Below the pieces are notes generated by a model. The model was not told the origin of the DNA, did no database searches, and saw nothing but the letters and a program-made list of their open reading frames with translations. Shown in pieces: positions 1-8,255 of a stretch of DNA of 41,739 bases (within the stretch, counting starts at the first letter, position 1; each line of letters opens with the position of its first letter). The stretch covers positions 1 through 41,739 of the forward strand of contig JAKSPK010000019.1 of assembly GCA_024404875.1 (NCBI GenBank), read 5' to 3'. Source of the DNA: Oscillospiraceae bacterium (GTDB lineage Bacteria > Bacillota > Clostridia > Oscillospirales > Ruminococcaceae). The position numbers and the translations under genes were made by a program.

Positions 1-1182
1 GTCCTCGACCGGAATATCTGCCGTCTCTGGACGGCTCCGGAGGCGGATTCCGTTTTCTGGCTGCGCGGAGAGGAGGAAATGATGCGGACAAGCCGCTATA
101 CCGGAAGATGCAGCGCAATGGAAACTGCTCCGGCGCCCTGCACGCTGTTATACTGTTCGGAAACAGATGAGCCGTCGGAAATCGAGTTCCAGTCTCCGGC
201 GATCACCTCATGGATGATCCCTCACACGGACAGCAGCCGCTACTTCTATTTCACCGGCTCCTATGAAGGCGAGATGATATCGCTCTTTCAGCTCGACCTG
301 CAAAAACCACGGCTCTGTGAGCAGTTCGACAGCACCGAGCTTGCGGGGTCGCTCACGATGCCGCGTTTTCTTCAGGCATATCCGGACGGCTGCTGCTACT
401 ATATCATCCAGACAGCGCCCTTTGAACTGGCGGATATCCGCTATTTCAAGCGGCAGCATGACCGCGTCTATCCGGTCTGCGCGGCTGATCCGGAGCAGGG
501 CGATGAATATCTGGATATCTGCCGCGAGGCACCGTATCTTCTCATGCGCCGCGCTTCGGCATGGGAGCAGACACTCTATCATGAATATACGCCGGCAGAG
601 ATCGAGATGACAGACTTCGGCAACGCGTTCGTTCCGGTCTTTCGAATCGCGGCACACGGACGACTGCTTTCCTGTGCCCTTGCAGACGATTCACAGATCA
701 CGCAGATGTATATCGGCGCACTCTCCGGTGACCGGATCGTCATGGAATCTTTGCAGCCATCCATGCCTTTCGTCAAGATCCACGGACAGCCCGGCACTTC
801 GCGTTTTGTCATGGAATGGGAACAAACGCTGTATTCAGAGGACGGCCATGTATCATTTCCGGAATACAAAGGAAATTCGCTGCAAAGCCGCAGCGATTCA
901 CTCTGGTTTTCCGCCAAGACGGAGAATGCCGGATACTGTCTGTTCCGCAGTGATGATACTATGCTGAGTCCGGCCGACGTCGCTGCGAAAAATGTCGGGG
1001 ATTTCATTGTGACAGGCGGGCACGAGGCATATGTGCTGTCGGACGGCAAGCTGCTCCGGTGTATCGCCGCGCAGGATGCCCCAGAAGGATCCGAAAGCCG
1101 TATGCAGTCTGTCACGGCGGCAGAAAAAGCAGATACTTTGTACAGCGCCGGAGAGCTGCCGAAAGGAGTGGAAGCTTCATGA
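1..1182 (+). CDS. Unknown protein, C-terminal part (5' end outside window)
   Basis: The reading frame is open from the first base of the window, so the start lies upstream; the first visible in-frame ATG pair at 79 is probably internal. About 393 residues are visible. I do not recognise the family. The protein has no signal peptide or membrane segment in the visible part, is rich in aromatic residues and short polar strands, and repeatedly shows pieces such as YFYFTGSYEGE, SLFQLDL, YIGALSGDRI and GYCLFRSDD spaced like the blades of a beta-propeller; that fold is only a guess. The stop TGA overlaps the ATG of the acetyltransferase that follows (ATGA), so the two are co-translated. Confidence 0.75.
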   Translation, partial: VLDRNICRLWTAPEADSVFWLRGEEEMMRTSRYTGRCSAMETAPAPCTLLYCSETDEPSEIEFQSPAITSWMIPHTDSSRYFYFTGSYEGEMISLFQLDLQKPRLCEQFDSTELAGSLTMPRFLQAYPDGCCYYIIQTAPFELADIRYFKRQHDRVYPVCAADPEQGDEYLDICREAPYLLMRRASAWEQTLYHEYTPAEIEMTDFGNAFVPVFRIAAHGRLLSCALADDSQITQMYIGALSGDRIVMESLQPSMPFVKIHGQPGTSRFVMEWEQTLYSEDGHVSFPEYKGNSLQSRSDSLWFSAKTENAGYCLFRSDDTMLSPADVAAKNVGDFIVTGGHEAYVLSDGKLLRCIAAQDAPEGSESRMQSVTAAEKADTLYSAGELPKGVEAS

Positions 1183-1613
1183 TTCATGTCATCCGAACCG
1201 AAACACTTGCGCAGCGCGCCGGTGTTTACTATGTCCGCATTCAGGCAATGGCGCGGAAATATCATATCACCCTGGAGCAGGAGTTTGATGCACACGACAC
1301 GCCTGATGCACAGTATATTCTGCTGATGGATGATGATTTTCCGGTCGCCTGCTGCCGGCTCTATCCGGAGAGCACGGAAGACATCATGCTCGGGCGAGTG
1401 GTCGTGCTGCCGGAATATCGCGGGCAGGGGCTCGGCAGCCGCGCTGTCCTGGAGGCAGAGCACTGGGCGGCGGAGCAAGGCTTCCGGACTGCCGTTCTTG
1501 AAAGCCGCACCGAAAAGACCGGCTTCTATGAAAAGCTCGGCTATGCTGCCGAAAACGGCGCAGTCATTCACGGCGAAACCTTCGACTGCATCCGCATGAC
1601 AAAGACTCTATAA
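1179..1613 (+). CDS. GNAT-family N-acetyltransferase (ElaA-like)
   Basis: A 144-residue protein of the GCN5-related acetyltransferase family, which transfers an acetyl group from acetyl-CoA to an amine; the substrate cannot be told from sequence. The acetyl-CoA pyrophosphate-binding motif is RGQGLG at residues 81-86, preceded by the beta-4 strand GRVVVLPEY, and the late GFYEKLGY motif (tyrosine, alpha-4) is present. The start at 1179 is chosen because its ATG overlaps the upstream stop and a ribosome site (AAAGGAG) lies about 10 bases before it; a longer in-frame extension upstream lies inside the previous gene. It is followed at once by a perfect-stem terminator. Confidence 0.88.
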   Translation: MIHVIRTETLAQRAGVYYVRIQAMARKYHITLEQEFDAHDTPDAQYILLMDDDFPVACCRLYPESTEDIMLGRVVVLPEYRGQGLGSRAVLEAEHWAAEQGFRTAVLESRTEKTGFYEKLGYAAENGAVIHGETFDCIRMTKTL

Positions 1614-1617
1614 AAAA

Positions 1618-1645
1618 GAACCCGTCATCGAAAAATGACGGGTTC
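1618..1645. terminator. Bidirectional intrinsic terminator
   Basis: Perfect 11-bp stem (1618-1628 with 1635-1645) and a 6-base loop. On the minus strand the stem is followed by six T (1612-1617), on the plus strand by AATCTAT. It lies between the convergent acetyltransferase and YdcF-like genes and probably serves both, best for the minus strand. Confidence 0.8.
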
Positions 1646-1732
1646 AATCTATATGAAAGCAAAAGCTTTGAATGACATCGCCGACCGCAAAATGCGTTCT
1701 CTCAGCCCCAAGGCGCGTATCAACACACCTTA

Positions 1733-2677
1733 TTACAACACTGGTTTTTTCACATTGTCATAGTTGGAATAATACTGCAACGCAAGCTCGGTATTTCCGA
1801 TCATTTGCAGCATGCCGCCGGTCTCCCAGCGCAGGATCTCACTCCAGAGATACTTGTCATTTGTGATCGGGCAGGAGCAGTTTGAGCGCACATGGATCTC
1901 GGGCGTCTGCTTCTCGGATGCCGAGCGCAGGAAGCCGGCCTCAAAAAGCAGTGAACCCCATGCGATATGATAACTGCTGCTGATGAGCATGACTGAATTC
2001 ACCTGCGGATAGTCACGCAGCAGGATATCATAGGAGTTCTCCGCATTTTCGGCTGTCGTATGCGACTGATCTTCAACGATAAGCCGTTCCCCGGCAAGAC
2101 CGTGTGCGAGCATCCAGTCACCCATGAGCCGTCCCTCGGTCACATCCGGCGCACCCATGGCAGTTCCGCCGCCCGTGCAAATGACATAGGCATTCGGATA
2201 GTGCTCGGCGCATTTCAGCGCAACTTCCAGTCTCCCGACCAGTTCATCCTGCATCGTGCCGTCCGGATTCAGCTCAAAGCCCAGAACCGCCAGCGCAAGC
2301 GTATCATCCTGCGGCAGGTCATCGGGAACTTCATCAACATTGACCTTTAGCTCATTGTTTGCATAATCCCAGTATTCCATAATGTCCGTCCAGAGCTTGC
2401 CCTTCCGCTCGTCTCTGCCGCCAAGCTCCTTCAGCAGTGCATTCACCTTGTCATCGGCTGCGTGATCGTAGCAGCCGTGCAATGTGATAATTTGCTCCAG
2501 CAGTTCATTCTCTGTCATGTTTTCCGACAGAACGATGCTGCTCTCCGCTGCCGCAGATATTGATGTCTCCGGAGCAGGGCTGCTCGGGGCGCTGTCATTC
2601 TGCAATGCGCTGCCGCAGCCGCTCAGTATCCCGCAGAGCAGCGATGCTGCTGCCATCCATGCAATTTGCTTACGCAT
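1733..2677 (-). CDS. DUF218 (YdcF/SanA-like) lipoprotein
   Basis: A 314-residue exported lipoprotein. The N-terminus is a lipoprotein signal with lipobox LSGC (Cys21). The DUF218 domain runs from about residue 130 to 280: LALAVLGFELNPDG, the glycine turn CTGGGTAMG, the TEGRLMGDWMLAHG helix, VEDQSHTTAENAENS and MLISSSYH, all in the usual family order. The family has unknown chemistry; SanA-type members affect envelope permeability. The start at 2677 is preferred over an in-frame ATG at 2704 because GGAGGAG stands 6 bases before it and it leaves a clean signal peptide. Monocistronic, with its own promoter and terminator. Confidence 0.88.
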   Translation of the reverse strand: MRKQIAWMAAASLLCGILSGCGSALQNDSAPSSPAPETSISAAAESSIVLSENMTENELLEQIITLHGCYDHAADDKVNALLKELGGRDERKGKLWTDIMEYWDYANNELKVNVDEVPDDLPQDDTLALAVLGFELNPDGTMQDELVGRLEVALKCAEHYPNAYVICTGGGTAMGAPDVTEGRLMGDWMLAHGLAGERLIVEDQSHTTAENAENSYDILLRDYPQVNSVMLISSSYHIAWGSLLFEAGFLRSASEKQTPEIHVRSNCSCPITNDKYLWSEILRWETGGMLQMIGNTELALQYYSNYDNVKKPVL

Positions 2678-2745
2678 ATTCTTCTCCTCCGAATTCACTG
2701 CCATAGGACTCCAGTCTAGCTGACTCCTCTTGAAAAGCGCAATCT

Positions 2746-2774
2746 GTTATGGATAAAACAATACACCTCGTCAA
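2746..2774 (-). promoter_or_regulatory. Putative sigma-A promoter of the YdcF-like gene
   Basis: On the minus strand a -35 TTGACG (2769-2774) and a -10 CATAAC (2746-2751) are separated by 17 bases, about 70 bases before the start codon. The -10 is only a 4/6 match. Confidence 0.5.
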
Positions 2775-2892
2775 GCCCGTCTGACGGATTGGCAACATCG
2801 TTTCTATACAATCTGACTGCGCATCTGTACCACCTGCTCCGGGCGGTATTGCCTTTGGGGAACTGACCAAATCATTCCGACATGGATAATAA

Positions 2893-2924
2893 ATTTACCG
2901 TTTCTTCCAAAAGAAACGGTAAAT
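2893..2924. repeat. Perfect 14-bp inverted repeat
   Basis: ATTTACCGTTTCTT (2893-2906) and its exact reverse complement (2911-2924) flank a CCAA loop. No T tract follows on either strand, so it is not an ordinary terminator. It could be the core hairpin of the candidate small RNA or a protein-binding palindrome. Confidence 0.85.
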
Positions 2925-2989
2925 CACGGTTCAACGATCAGATAATACTCAGAGACTTGCCGAATCCAGTCATGCCTCAAATCCCCATA

Positions 2990-3018
2990 AACTCCCGACC
3001 ACGGCCGGGAGTTTTTTT
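2990..3018 (+). terminator. Intrinsic terminator on plus strand
   Basis: Stem AACTCCCG (2990-2997) pairs with CGGGAGTT (3006-3013), followed by seven T (3012-3018). Read on the minus strand the same hairpin is followed only by TTTATGG, so it might weakly end the rsgA operon, but its T tract points to plus-strand use. Confidence 0.7.
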
Positions 3019-3118
3019 GCGCCGATTGCAGATCTTCCTGTCATTTCAGCAGCTGTACACTACATTGCTATCAGCTGCGTGCTGCCAAACCGTCCGGCGG
3101 ACTTTGAGCAATGTATCC

Positions 3119-3973
3119 TTAATACTGCCTGCGGGCAAGTGCCTCCTGCATCATCACTGCATAGCTTTCATAGCGGCTGCGCGGAATTTCTCCCGCCTTC
3201 ACTGCTTCGCGCACTGCACAGCCCGGCTCCTTCATATGCCGGCAGTCTGCATAGCGGCAGGGCGCTTGGATCTGGCCGATCTCTGGGAAGCAGTCTGCCA
3301 GTGCATCCGGCTCAATGACCGCATAAGCATCTGTCTCGAATGTTGAAAAGCCCGGCGTATCCGCGATTCTGCCGCCATGCGGCAATGTATACAGCGCCGT
3401 CTCCCGCGTTGTATGACGGCCTCTGCCAAGCTTTTTGCTGATATCGCCGGTTTCCAGATTCAGTGAGACATCCAGCGCATTCAGCAGCGTCGATTTCCCG
3501 ACACCCGAATTGCCGGTGAATGCACTGATCTTTCCGGCGAGCAGATCATAGACTGCCGCAACTGTCTCCGGCCTGCTGTAATCCACAAAACAGACCGGAA
3601 ATCCGCTGACACAATAACTTTCCGCATAAGGCGCCGCATCCGCAAGATCAATCTTTGTGAACACCAGAACCGGCGCAATCTCCTTGTAGACGCAGACCGC
3701 GAGGAAGCGGTCGAGCAGCTGCAAATTCGGTGCCGGATCCCGCGCTGCCAATACGAACAAAAGCTGATCGAGATTCGCCAGCGGCGGACGGATCAGCAGA
3801 TTCTTCCGCGGGTGGATCTCCGTAATCACATCCTCTGTGACGGTCACGCGATCGCCGGTACAGGGCGAGATCCCTTGTTTCCGGAAGATGCCGCGCGCCT
3901 TACAGGATAATACACCGTTGGGGGACTCTACGGTGTAAAGTCCCCCAACTGCTTTAATGATCAAACCTTCCAT
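3119..3973 (-). CDS. rsgA: Ribosome small-subunit GTPase RsgA
   Basis: A 285-residue circularly permuted GTPase that helps mature the 30S subunit. An N-terminal OB fold (residues 1-65) is followed by the permuted G domain: TKID (G4) at 106-109, the P-loop GNSGVGKS at 154-161, the switch-I threonines in GRHTTRET at 186-192 and DTPG (G3) at 205-208. The C-terminal zinc site is complete: Cys239, Cys244, His246 and Cys252. The order G4-G1-G3 is the hallmark of the family. The ATG at 3973 is taken as start; a TTG at 3991 would overlap prkC by 8 bases and has no better ribosome site. It is the last gene of the long operon, and the Bacillus homologue is a substrate of the adjacent kinase PrkC. Confidence 0.95.
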   Translation of the reverse strand: MEGLIIKAVGGLYTVESPNGVLSCKARGIFRKQGISPCTGDRVTVTEDVITEIHPRKNLLIRPPLANLDQLLFVLAARDPAPNLQLLDRFLAVCVYKEIAPVLVFTKIDLADAAPYAESYCVSGFPVCFVDYSRPETVAAVYDLLAGKISAFTGNSGVGKSTLLNALDVSLNLETGDISKKLGRGRHTTRETALYTLPHGGRIADTPGFSTFETDAYAVIEPDALADCFPEIGQIQAPCRYADCRHMKEPGCAVREAVKAGEIPRSRYESYAVMMQEALARRQY

Positions 3974-3983
3974 ATACAATCCG

Positions 3984-6254
3984 TCATGCAATCGGAACCG
4001 GTGCTTCCGTCACGATCGGAACCGGTGCCTCGGTCACGATCGGAGCAGGCGGTGTGGTCACAACCGGAGGCGGCGTTGTTACCGGTGCCTCCGTCTGCTG
4101 CGGTGCTGGGCCCTTCGTGCCGCCGACAGCCTCAAAAGCGCCATCAATATCGCCGCTCAGCTCCTGCACGGACTTGGAACCGAAGTCTACACGGTAGACG
4201 CCGATCTTCGCCTCTGAACCGTTATCCTCATTCACGAGCATCGCGACCAGATCCACGACATCCGTACCATCAACCGCCAGCCAGGTCACGCCTGCTGCAT
4301 ATTCCGGATTGAACGAACCGCCGATTGCTCTTGCGACGCCTCCATCATACAGAACGATGTGGAACATACCGGTTGCATTCACCGGAATATTGAAGCTGAC
4401 ACGCACCTGCGTATCCTTCTTCTTACCGCTGGAGACTGTCAGCTCGATAACCGTGCCTTCGGAAACCTCTTCACTCGGTGCGACATTCTGGTTCAGGATC
4501 GTGCCTTCCTCAGCATCATCATCGACTTCCTTCTTCGCGAGCGTCAGCTTCAGGCCGTCAGCCGCGGTCTTCGCCGCATCCCACTTCATGTTGATGAAGT
4601 TCGGAACCGGAACAGTGATCTTATTTACACCGAGCGAGACCGTCACACGGACATAAGAGCCCGGTTCGAGTTCCTTCGGGCCTTCGGGATCGGTCGAGAT
4701 AACCTTGCCCGCCTCGACCTCGTCACTGTAGGCATTGCGCTTATCGACATACAGATTCAGGCCGAGGATCGTCGATTTTGCCGTTTCAAAGTCCCATCCA
4801 CTAACATCCGGCAGCTGCACCTTCTTCGCGCCGAGGGAGACCTTGACATTGACCGTATCGCCCTTTGCGACCGGATCATTCGCCGCGATATCCTGATCGA
4901 AGATTTTGTCCTTCGCATAGTCGGAATACTCACTGGAGATGATGTTGATAACGATCTGATCGCCGAAACGGAGATTTGCCTCGTTATAATCCATGCCGAT
5001 CAGGCTGGGCATCTTGAATTCGATGTCTGTGTTATTGCTGGTATTGCCCTTGAGCATATTCCAGATCAGCGTTGTGAAAAGAACGCCGGCGACGACGATT
5101 ACAACAATGATGACCGCACTCAGAATCGGAACAAAGAGGGACTTGGTCTCCTCTTCATATTCTTCTTCATCTTCATCGGCGGCCGGCACGGGCGTACCGT
5201 ACTGTGAATCATCATAGTACTGCTGATCATCATCGTAGTACTGCTGGTCGTCCTCATAATACTGCTGGTCGTCCTCGTAGTATTCCTCCTCAGACGCCGG
5301 CATATCCGTTTCCGGTATCAGATCCTTGTTCTGGTTTTCACCCTCGTTAAAAATGTCCACTGGCTGTTCCTCTCCTTCAAACAATTCCGGATAGTATCCG
5401 AACACACCGTCCGGATCCTCCTTAAAGGTCTGGAGATCATCCATCATTTCTCTTGCAGACTGATAACGGTCTGCGGGATCTTTTTCCATCGCCTTGAGGA
5501 TGATCTCCTCCAGTCCGATCTGGATATCAGGGCGAATGGAGCTCGGCAGCGGCACCTTTGCCTGCATATGCATCACGGCGATGCTGACTGGATTGTCGGT
5601 ATCAAAGGGCTTTGCGCCGGTGAGCATTTCATAGAGCATCACGCCGACGGAATAAAGATCGCTCTTTGCGTCTGTCGCGCCGCCTCTTGCCTGCTCAGGG
5701 CTGATATAATGCACGGTGCCGATTGCCTTGTCGGTACCGGTCTTGCCGTCCTCGCGCGCAAATTTCGCGATGCCGAAATCCATGACCTTGATCGTGCCGT
5801 CACGCAGCACCATGATATTCTGCGGCTTGATATCGCGGTGGACAATCCCCTTGCTGTGAGCGTGCTGCAGTGCACGGAGAATCTGGAGAATGAAGTGAAC
5901 AGCATCCTTCCAGCCAAGCTGTCCTTGTGTCTCCATATACTCGTTGAGCGTAATGCCGTCAATGTATTCCATGACGATAAACTGGATCCGCTCTGAGAAT
6001 CCCACATCGAAGATCTTCACAATATTCGGGTGACTCAGCACCGCGATCGCCTTGGATTCGTTGCGGAATCTGCGCAGGAACTCCTCATTCTCCGCAAACT
6101 CCTTTTTCAGGATCTTGACAGCGACTGTCCGGTGCTCGACTGTATCCGTCGCGCGGTAGACATCCGCCATGCCGCCCTCGCCGATCAGTTCTGTGATCTC
6201 ATAGCGGCCGTCCAGCTTCTTTCCGATGTTCTTGTCATTGCGATCTTTTTCCAT
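3984..6254 (-). CDS. prkC: PASTA-domain Ser/Thr protein kinase (PrkC/Stk1 type)
   Basis: A 756-residue membrane kinase that senses muropeptides or lipid II outside and phosphorylates cytoplasmic proteins. The kinase domain (18-275) has the glycine loop GEGGMADVY (25-33), Lys47, the catalytic HRD (139-141), DFG (159-161) and SPEQARG (185-191). An acidic heptad-repeat linker (325-352) leads to one membrane segment (about 374-401). Three extracellular PASTA repeats cover about 414-475, 478-542 and 547-610. A further beta-rich domain (615-705) and a Pro/Thr tail with repeated VTEAPVPI end the protein; these are not part of the usual PrkC layout. GGAGG lies 6 bases before the ATG. It pairs with the phosphatase gene just upstream in the operon. 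Confidence 0.95.
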   Translation of the reverse strand: MEKDRNDKNIGKKLDGRYEITELIGEGGMADVYRATDTVEHRTVAVKILKKEFAENEEFLRRFRNESKAIAVLSHPNIVKIFDVGFSERIQFIVMEYIDGITLNEYMETQGQLGWKDAVHFILQILRALQHAHSKGIVHRDIKPQNIMVLRDGTIKVMDFGIAKFAREDGKTGTDKAIGTVHYISPEQARGGATDAKSDLYSVGVMLYEMLTGAKPFDTDNPVSIAVMHMQAKVPLPSSIRPDIQIGLEEIILKAMEKDPADRYQSAREMMDDLQTFKEDPDGVFGYYPELFEGEEQPVDIFNEGENQNKDLIPETDMPASEEEYYEDDQQYYEDDQQYYDDDQQYYDDSQYGTPVPAADEDEEEYEEETKSLFVPILSAVIIVVIVVAGVLFTTLIWNMLKGNTSNNTDIEFKMPSLIGMDYNEANLRFGDQIVINIISSEYSDYAKDKIFDQDIAANDPVAKGDTVNVKVSLGAKKVQLPDVSGWDFETAKSTILGLNLYVDKRNAYSDEVEAGKVISTDPEGPKELEPGSYVRVTVSLGVNKITVPVPNFINMKWDAAKTAADGLKLTLAKKEVDDDAEEGTILNQNVAPSEEVSEGTVIELTVSSGKKKDTQVRVSFNIPVNATGMFHIVLYDGGVARAIGGSFNPEYAAGVTWLAVDGTDVVDLVAMLVNEDNGSEAKIGVYRVDFGSKSVQELSGDIDGAFEAVGGTKGPAPQQTEAPVTTPPPVVTTPPAPIVTEAPVPIVTEAPVPIA
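3987..4045 (-). repeat. Short tandem repeat encoding VTEAPVPI
   Basis: A 24-base unit encoding VTEAPVPI is present twice plus partial copies at the 3' end of prkC, giving a Pro/Thr/Glu-rich extracellular tail. Confidence 0.7.
5199..5282 (-). repeat. 21-base tandem repeat encoding acidic YYEDDQQ heptads
   Basis: Four copies of a 21-base unit inside prkC encode YYEDDQQ, YYEDDQQ, YYDDDQQ and YYDDSQY (residues 325-352) in the cytoplasmic juxtamembrane linker. Copies differ at only a few bases, so the array is recent or kept uniform. Confidence 0.85.
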
Positions 6255-6403
6255 CTCAAACCTCCGTGCCGGTTCGCAGTCCGGCGATCAAAAAAGATTC
6301 CATCCCTCATCAAAATACGCCGCTTTCCGGCATCCTGCCGGAAAAATATATGCACATGGCGCGGTGCAGTCTTTCGCTGCGCCGTTCCAATATCTGCCAA
6401 AAT

Positions 6404-7132
6404 TCATTTGGTCAGCAGGATTACGGAGATATTATCTCTTCCGCCTGCTGCATTCGCCTCCGCGATGCAGACCTCCGGAACCTGCTCAGGCGATGTTTCG
6501 TGCAGGATCTCGGTCAGCCGCTGCGGGGAGACCATATTGTACAAGCCGTCCGAGCAGAGCAGAACGCGGTCGCCGGCTGCCAGCGGAATCGACTGGATAT
6601 CCGCGAGCACGCGCATCGAAACGCCGACTGCACGCAGCAGTTCATTTCGTCTGGCGTGTGTTGTCCGCTCCTCGGCGGTGATGGCGCCCTGCTCATAGAG
6701 CAGCTGCACCACGGTATGATCAGTCGTCAGCTGCCTCAGCTGCCCATTTTCGGGGAGCAGATAGGCACGCGAATCGCCGATATTTACAAAGCACAGCAGA
6801 TCGTCCCGCGCATAGGCGCCGACAAGTGTCGTACCCATTCTGCCGCGCATCTCGCTGCGCATCGCCGCCTGATAGACCTTGCGGTTCGCATCGGATGCGC
6901 ATTCCCGAAGGATTTCACAGATTGCCTCTGCATCGAGATCGGTGTCATAGGCTGCGCGGAAGAAATCCTCCGCCGCCGCAACTGCGATCTTACTCGCGGC
7001 ACTGCCGTTCTGCATCCCGCCCATGCCGTCGCAGACGAGTGCGAGCACGCCGTCCGGATAGCTTTCCGCACGCACAGAGTCCTGATTCTCCGCTCTGGTG
7101 CGTCCGATATCACATCCCAGATATGCTTTCAA
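6404..7132 (-). CDS. prpC: PP2C-family protein phosphatase (PrpC/Stp)
   Basis: A 242-residue metal-dependent Ser/Thr phosphatase that reverses phosphorylation by the adjacent kinase. Family motifs are in order: the N-terminal GCDIGRTRAENQDS, the metal site DGMGG (35-39), GDSRAYLL in the middle, LLCSDGLY and the C-terminal GGRDNISVILL with its metal-binding Asp. Length is normal for bacterial stand-alone PP2C. The start overlaps the 3' end of rlmN by 23 bases. A spacer of 149 bases with a small hairpin (6325-6343, no T tract) separates it from prkC. Confidence 0.95.
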   Translation of the reverse strand: MKAYLGCDIGRTRAENQDSVRAESYPDGVLALVCDGMGGMQNGSAASKIAVAAAEDFFRAAYDTDLDAEAICEILRECASDANRKVYQAAMRSEMRGRMGTTLVGAYARDDLLCFVNIGDSRAYLLPENGQLRQLTTDHTVVQLLYEQGAITAEERTTHARRNELLRAVGVSMRVLADIQSIPLAAGDRVLLCSDGLYNMVSPQRLTEILHETSPEQVPEVCIAEANAAGGRDNISVILLTK

Positions 7133-8255
7133 TGCTGCTCACCACACTTTCTTCTCCGGCCTCCATGTGGTCACGCCGAAGCTGACCGCAGGCAGCCTTG
7201 ATATCCTCGCCGAGTGTCCTGCGCACGGTCGCATTGATGCCCTCGCGCTCCAGCAGCTTCTGAAAGCGCTGTGCGTGTCCTGCACGGAAGCCCGTTCCCG
7301 CAACAGGGTTGACGGGGATCAGATTGATGTGCGGATGCTGTCCCGGAAAGGCCGGCCGAAGCCGTTTTGCAAGCAGCGCCGCCGCCGCCGGAGAATCGTT
7401 CTCACCGGCGATCACGGCATACTCAAATGTAACGCGCCTGCCTGTTTTCCGGAAATATGCACCGCAGGCATCGAGCAGTTCACTGATCGGCCAGCGGCGA
7501 TTGACCGGCATTAGCGCATCGCGCCGGCTGTCGTCCGCCGAATGCAGCGAGACCGACAGCGTAACCGGAAGCTGTTCTTCCGCAAGCCGCAGGATCTGCG
7601 GGACGATGCCGCAGGTCGAGAGCGTCACATGACGCAGGCTGAGATTTCTGCCCTCCGGAGCGGAGATCAGTCTCAGGAACTGCATCACATTATCATAGTT
7701 ATCCAGCGGTTCACCGATACCCATGAGCACGATACCGCTGATGCGCTGATCCTCCGGATAACCGACATCAGCACCGTAGATCTGACCGAGCATTTCCGAG
7801 GGGCGGAGATTCCGAATAAACCCCAGCGGTGCCGATGCACAGAACTTACAGCCCATTTTGCAGCCGACCTGCGTCGAGATGCAGGCGGTCACGCCGTGGT
7901 GATAGACCATGCGCACGGTCTCGATCATGCTCCCGTCAGAGAGCCTATATAGATATTTTACAGTATCATCCGCACTAGATGCAAGCTTTTGCTCAATTTT
8001 TGGCGGATTTATATAAAAGCGCTGTTCCAGTTCTCCGCGAAATTGTTTAGATAGTTCTGTCATTTTCGCAAAATCATGCACCCTTTTTTGATGCAGCTGC
8101 CGAAAGATCTGTTTTGCGTGGAATTTCGGCGCACCCATCGCGATAATCTCCGCCTCGAGCTGCTCCGGCAGGAGGCTCAAAATATCCGTTTTCTGTGACT
8201 CCAAACCGGCTCCGCTCCTTTCTGTTTTTGGCTTCATCACCTGATTTTCAGACAT
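7110..8255 (-). CDS. rlmN: 23S rRNA (A2503-C2)/tRNA (A37-C2) methyltransferase RlmN
   Basis: A 381-residue radical-SAM enzyme that methylates C2 of A2503 in 23S rRNA and of A37 in some tRNAs. The iron-sulphur cluster motif is C132-x3-C136-x2-C139. The two methyl-transfer cysteines expected for the family are present: Cys125 (in GVTACIS) and Cys356 (in EDIKAACGQL), matching Cys118 and Cys355 of E. coli. The GIGEPLDNYDNV motif binds SAM. The ATG at 8255 shares its A with the last base of the rsmB stop (TAATG); a longer reading frame to 8363 lies inside rsmB and is rejected. Confidence 0.96.
   Translation of the reverse strand: MSENQVMKPKTERSGAGLESQKTDILSLLPEQLEAEIIAMGAPKFHAKQIFRQLHQKRVHDFAKMTELSKQFRGELEQRFYINPPKIEQKLASSADDTVKYLYRLSDGSMIETVRMVYHHGVTACISTQVGCKMGCKFCASAPLGFIRNLRPSEMLGQIYGADVGYPEDQRISGIVLMGIGEPLDNYDNVMQFLRLISAPEGRNLSLRHVTLSTCGIVPQILRLAEEQLPVTLSVSLHSADDSRRDALMPVNRRWPISELLDACGAYFRKTGRRVTFEYAVIAGENDSPAAAALLAKRLRPAFPGQHPHINLIPVNPVAGTGFRAGHAQRFQKLLEREGINATVRRTLGEDIKAACGQLRRDHMEAGEESVVSSIESISGM

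Larger units (their letters stand above)
2817..3018 (+). ncRNA. Candidate small RNA (no family recognised)
   Basis: A plus-strand terminator with a seven-T tract ends at 3018, yet no plus-strand gene lies upstream. A possible promoter, CTGACG (2781-2786), 18 bases, TATACA (2805-2810), would start an RNA of about 200 nt near 2817. The RNA would carry the 14-bp hairpin 2893-2924 in its middle and the terminator hairpin at its end. I compared it by eye with 6S, SRP, tmRNA and RNase P signatures and could not match it to any. Inference only. Confidence 0.3.
2678..3118. other. 441-base intergenic spacer without a protein gene
   Basis: This spacer lies between two minus-strand genes. It contains the minus-strand promoter of the YdcF-like gene, a possible plus-strand promoter, a perfect inverted repeat (2893-2924) and a strong plus-strand terminator hairpin (2990-3018). 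Six-frame reading gives only short ORFs that run on into the antisense of rsgA; none has a convincing ribosome site or recognisable product. From 3019 to 3118 I see nothing. Confidence 0.6.

Noticed and set aside
579-1571. Long minus-strand open frame of 330 codons
   Set aside because: It is antisense to the unknown gene and the acetyltransferase, has no ribosome site and a composition expected of a shadow frame.
2925-2940. GGTTCAA resembling a tRNA T-loop near the candidate small RNA
   Set aside because: No matching tRNA arms around it.
2882-3346. Plus-strand frame of 154 codons starting at the inverted repeat
   Set aside because: It runs through the terminator and then antisense to rsgA; no credible ribosome site.
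6325-6343. Hairpin TTCCGGCA/TGCCGGAA between prpC and prkC as terminator
   Set aside because: No T tract in the direction of transcription; the genes are expected to be cotranscribed.
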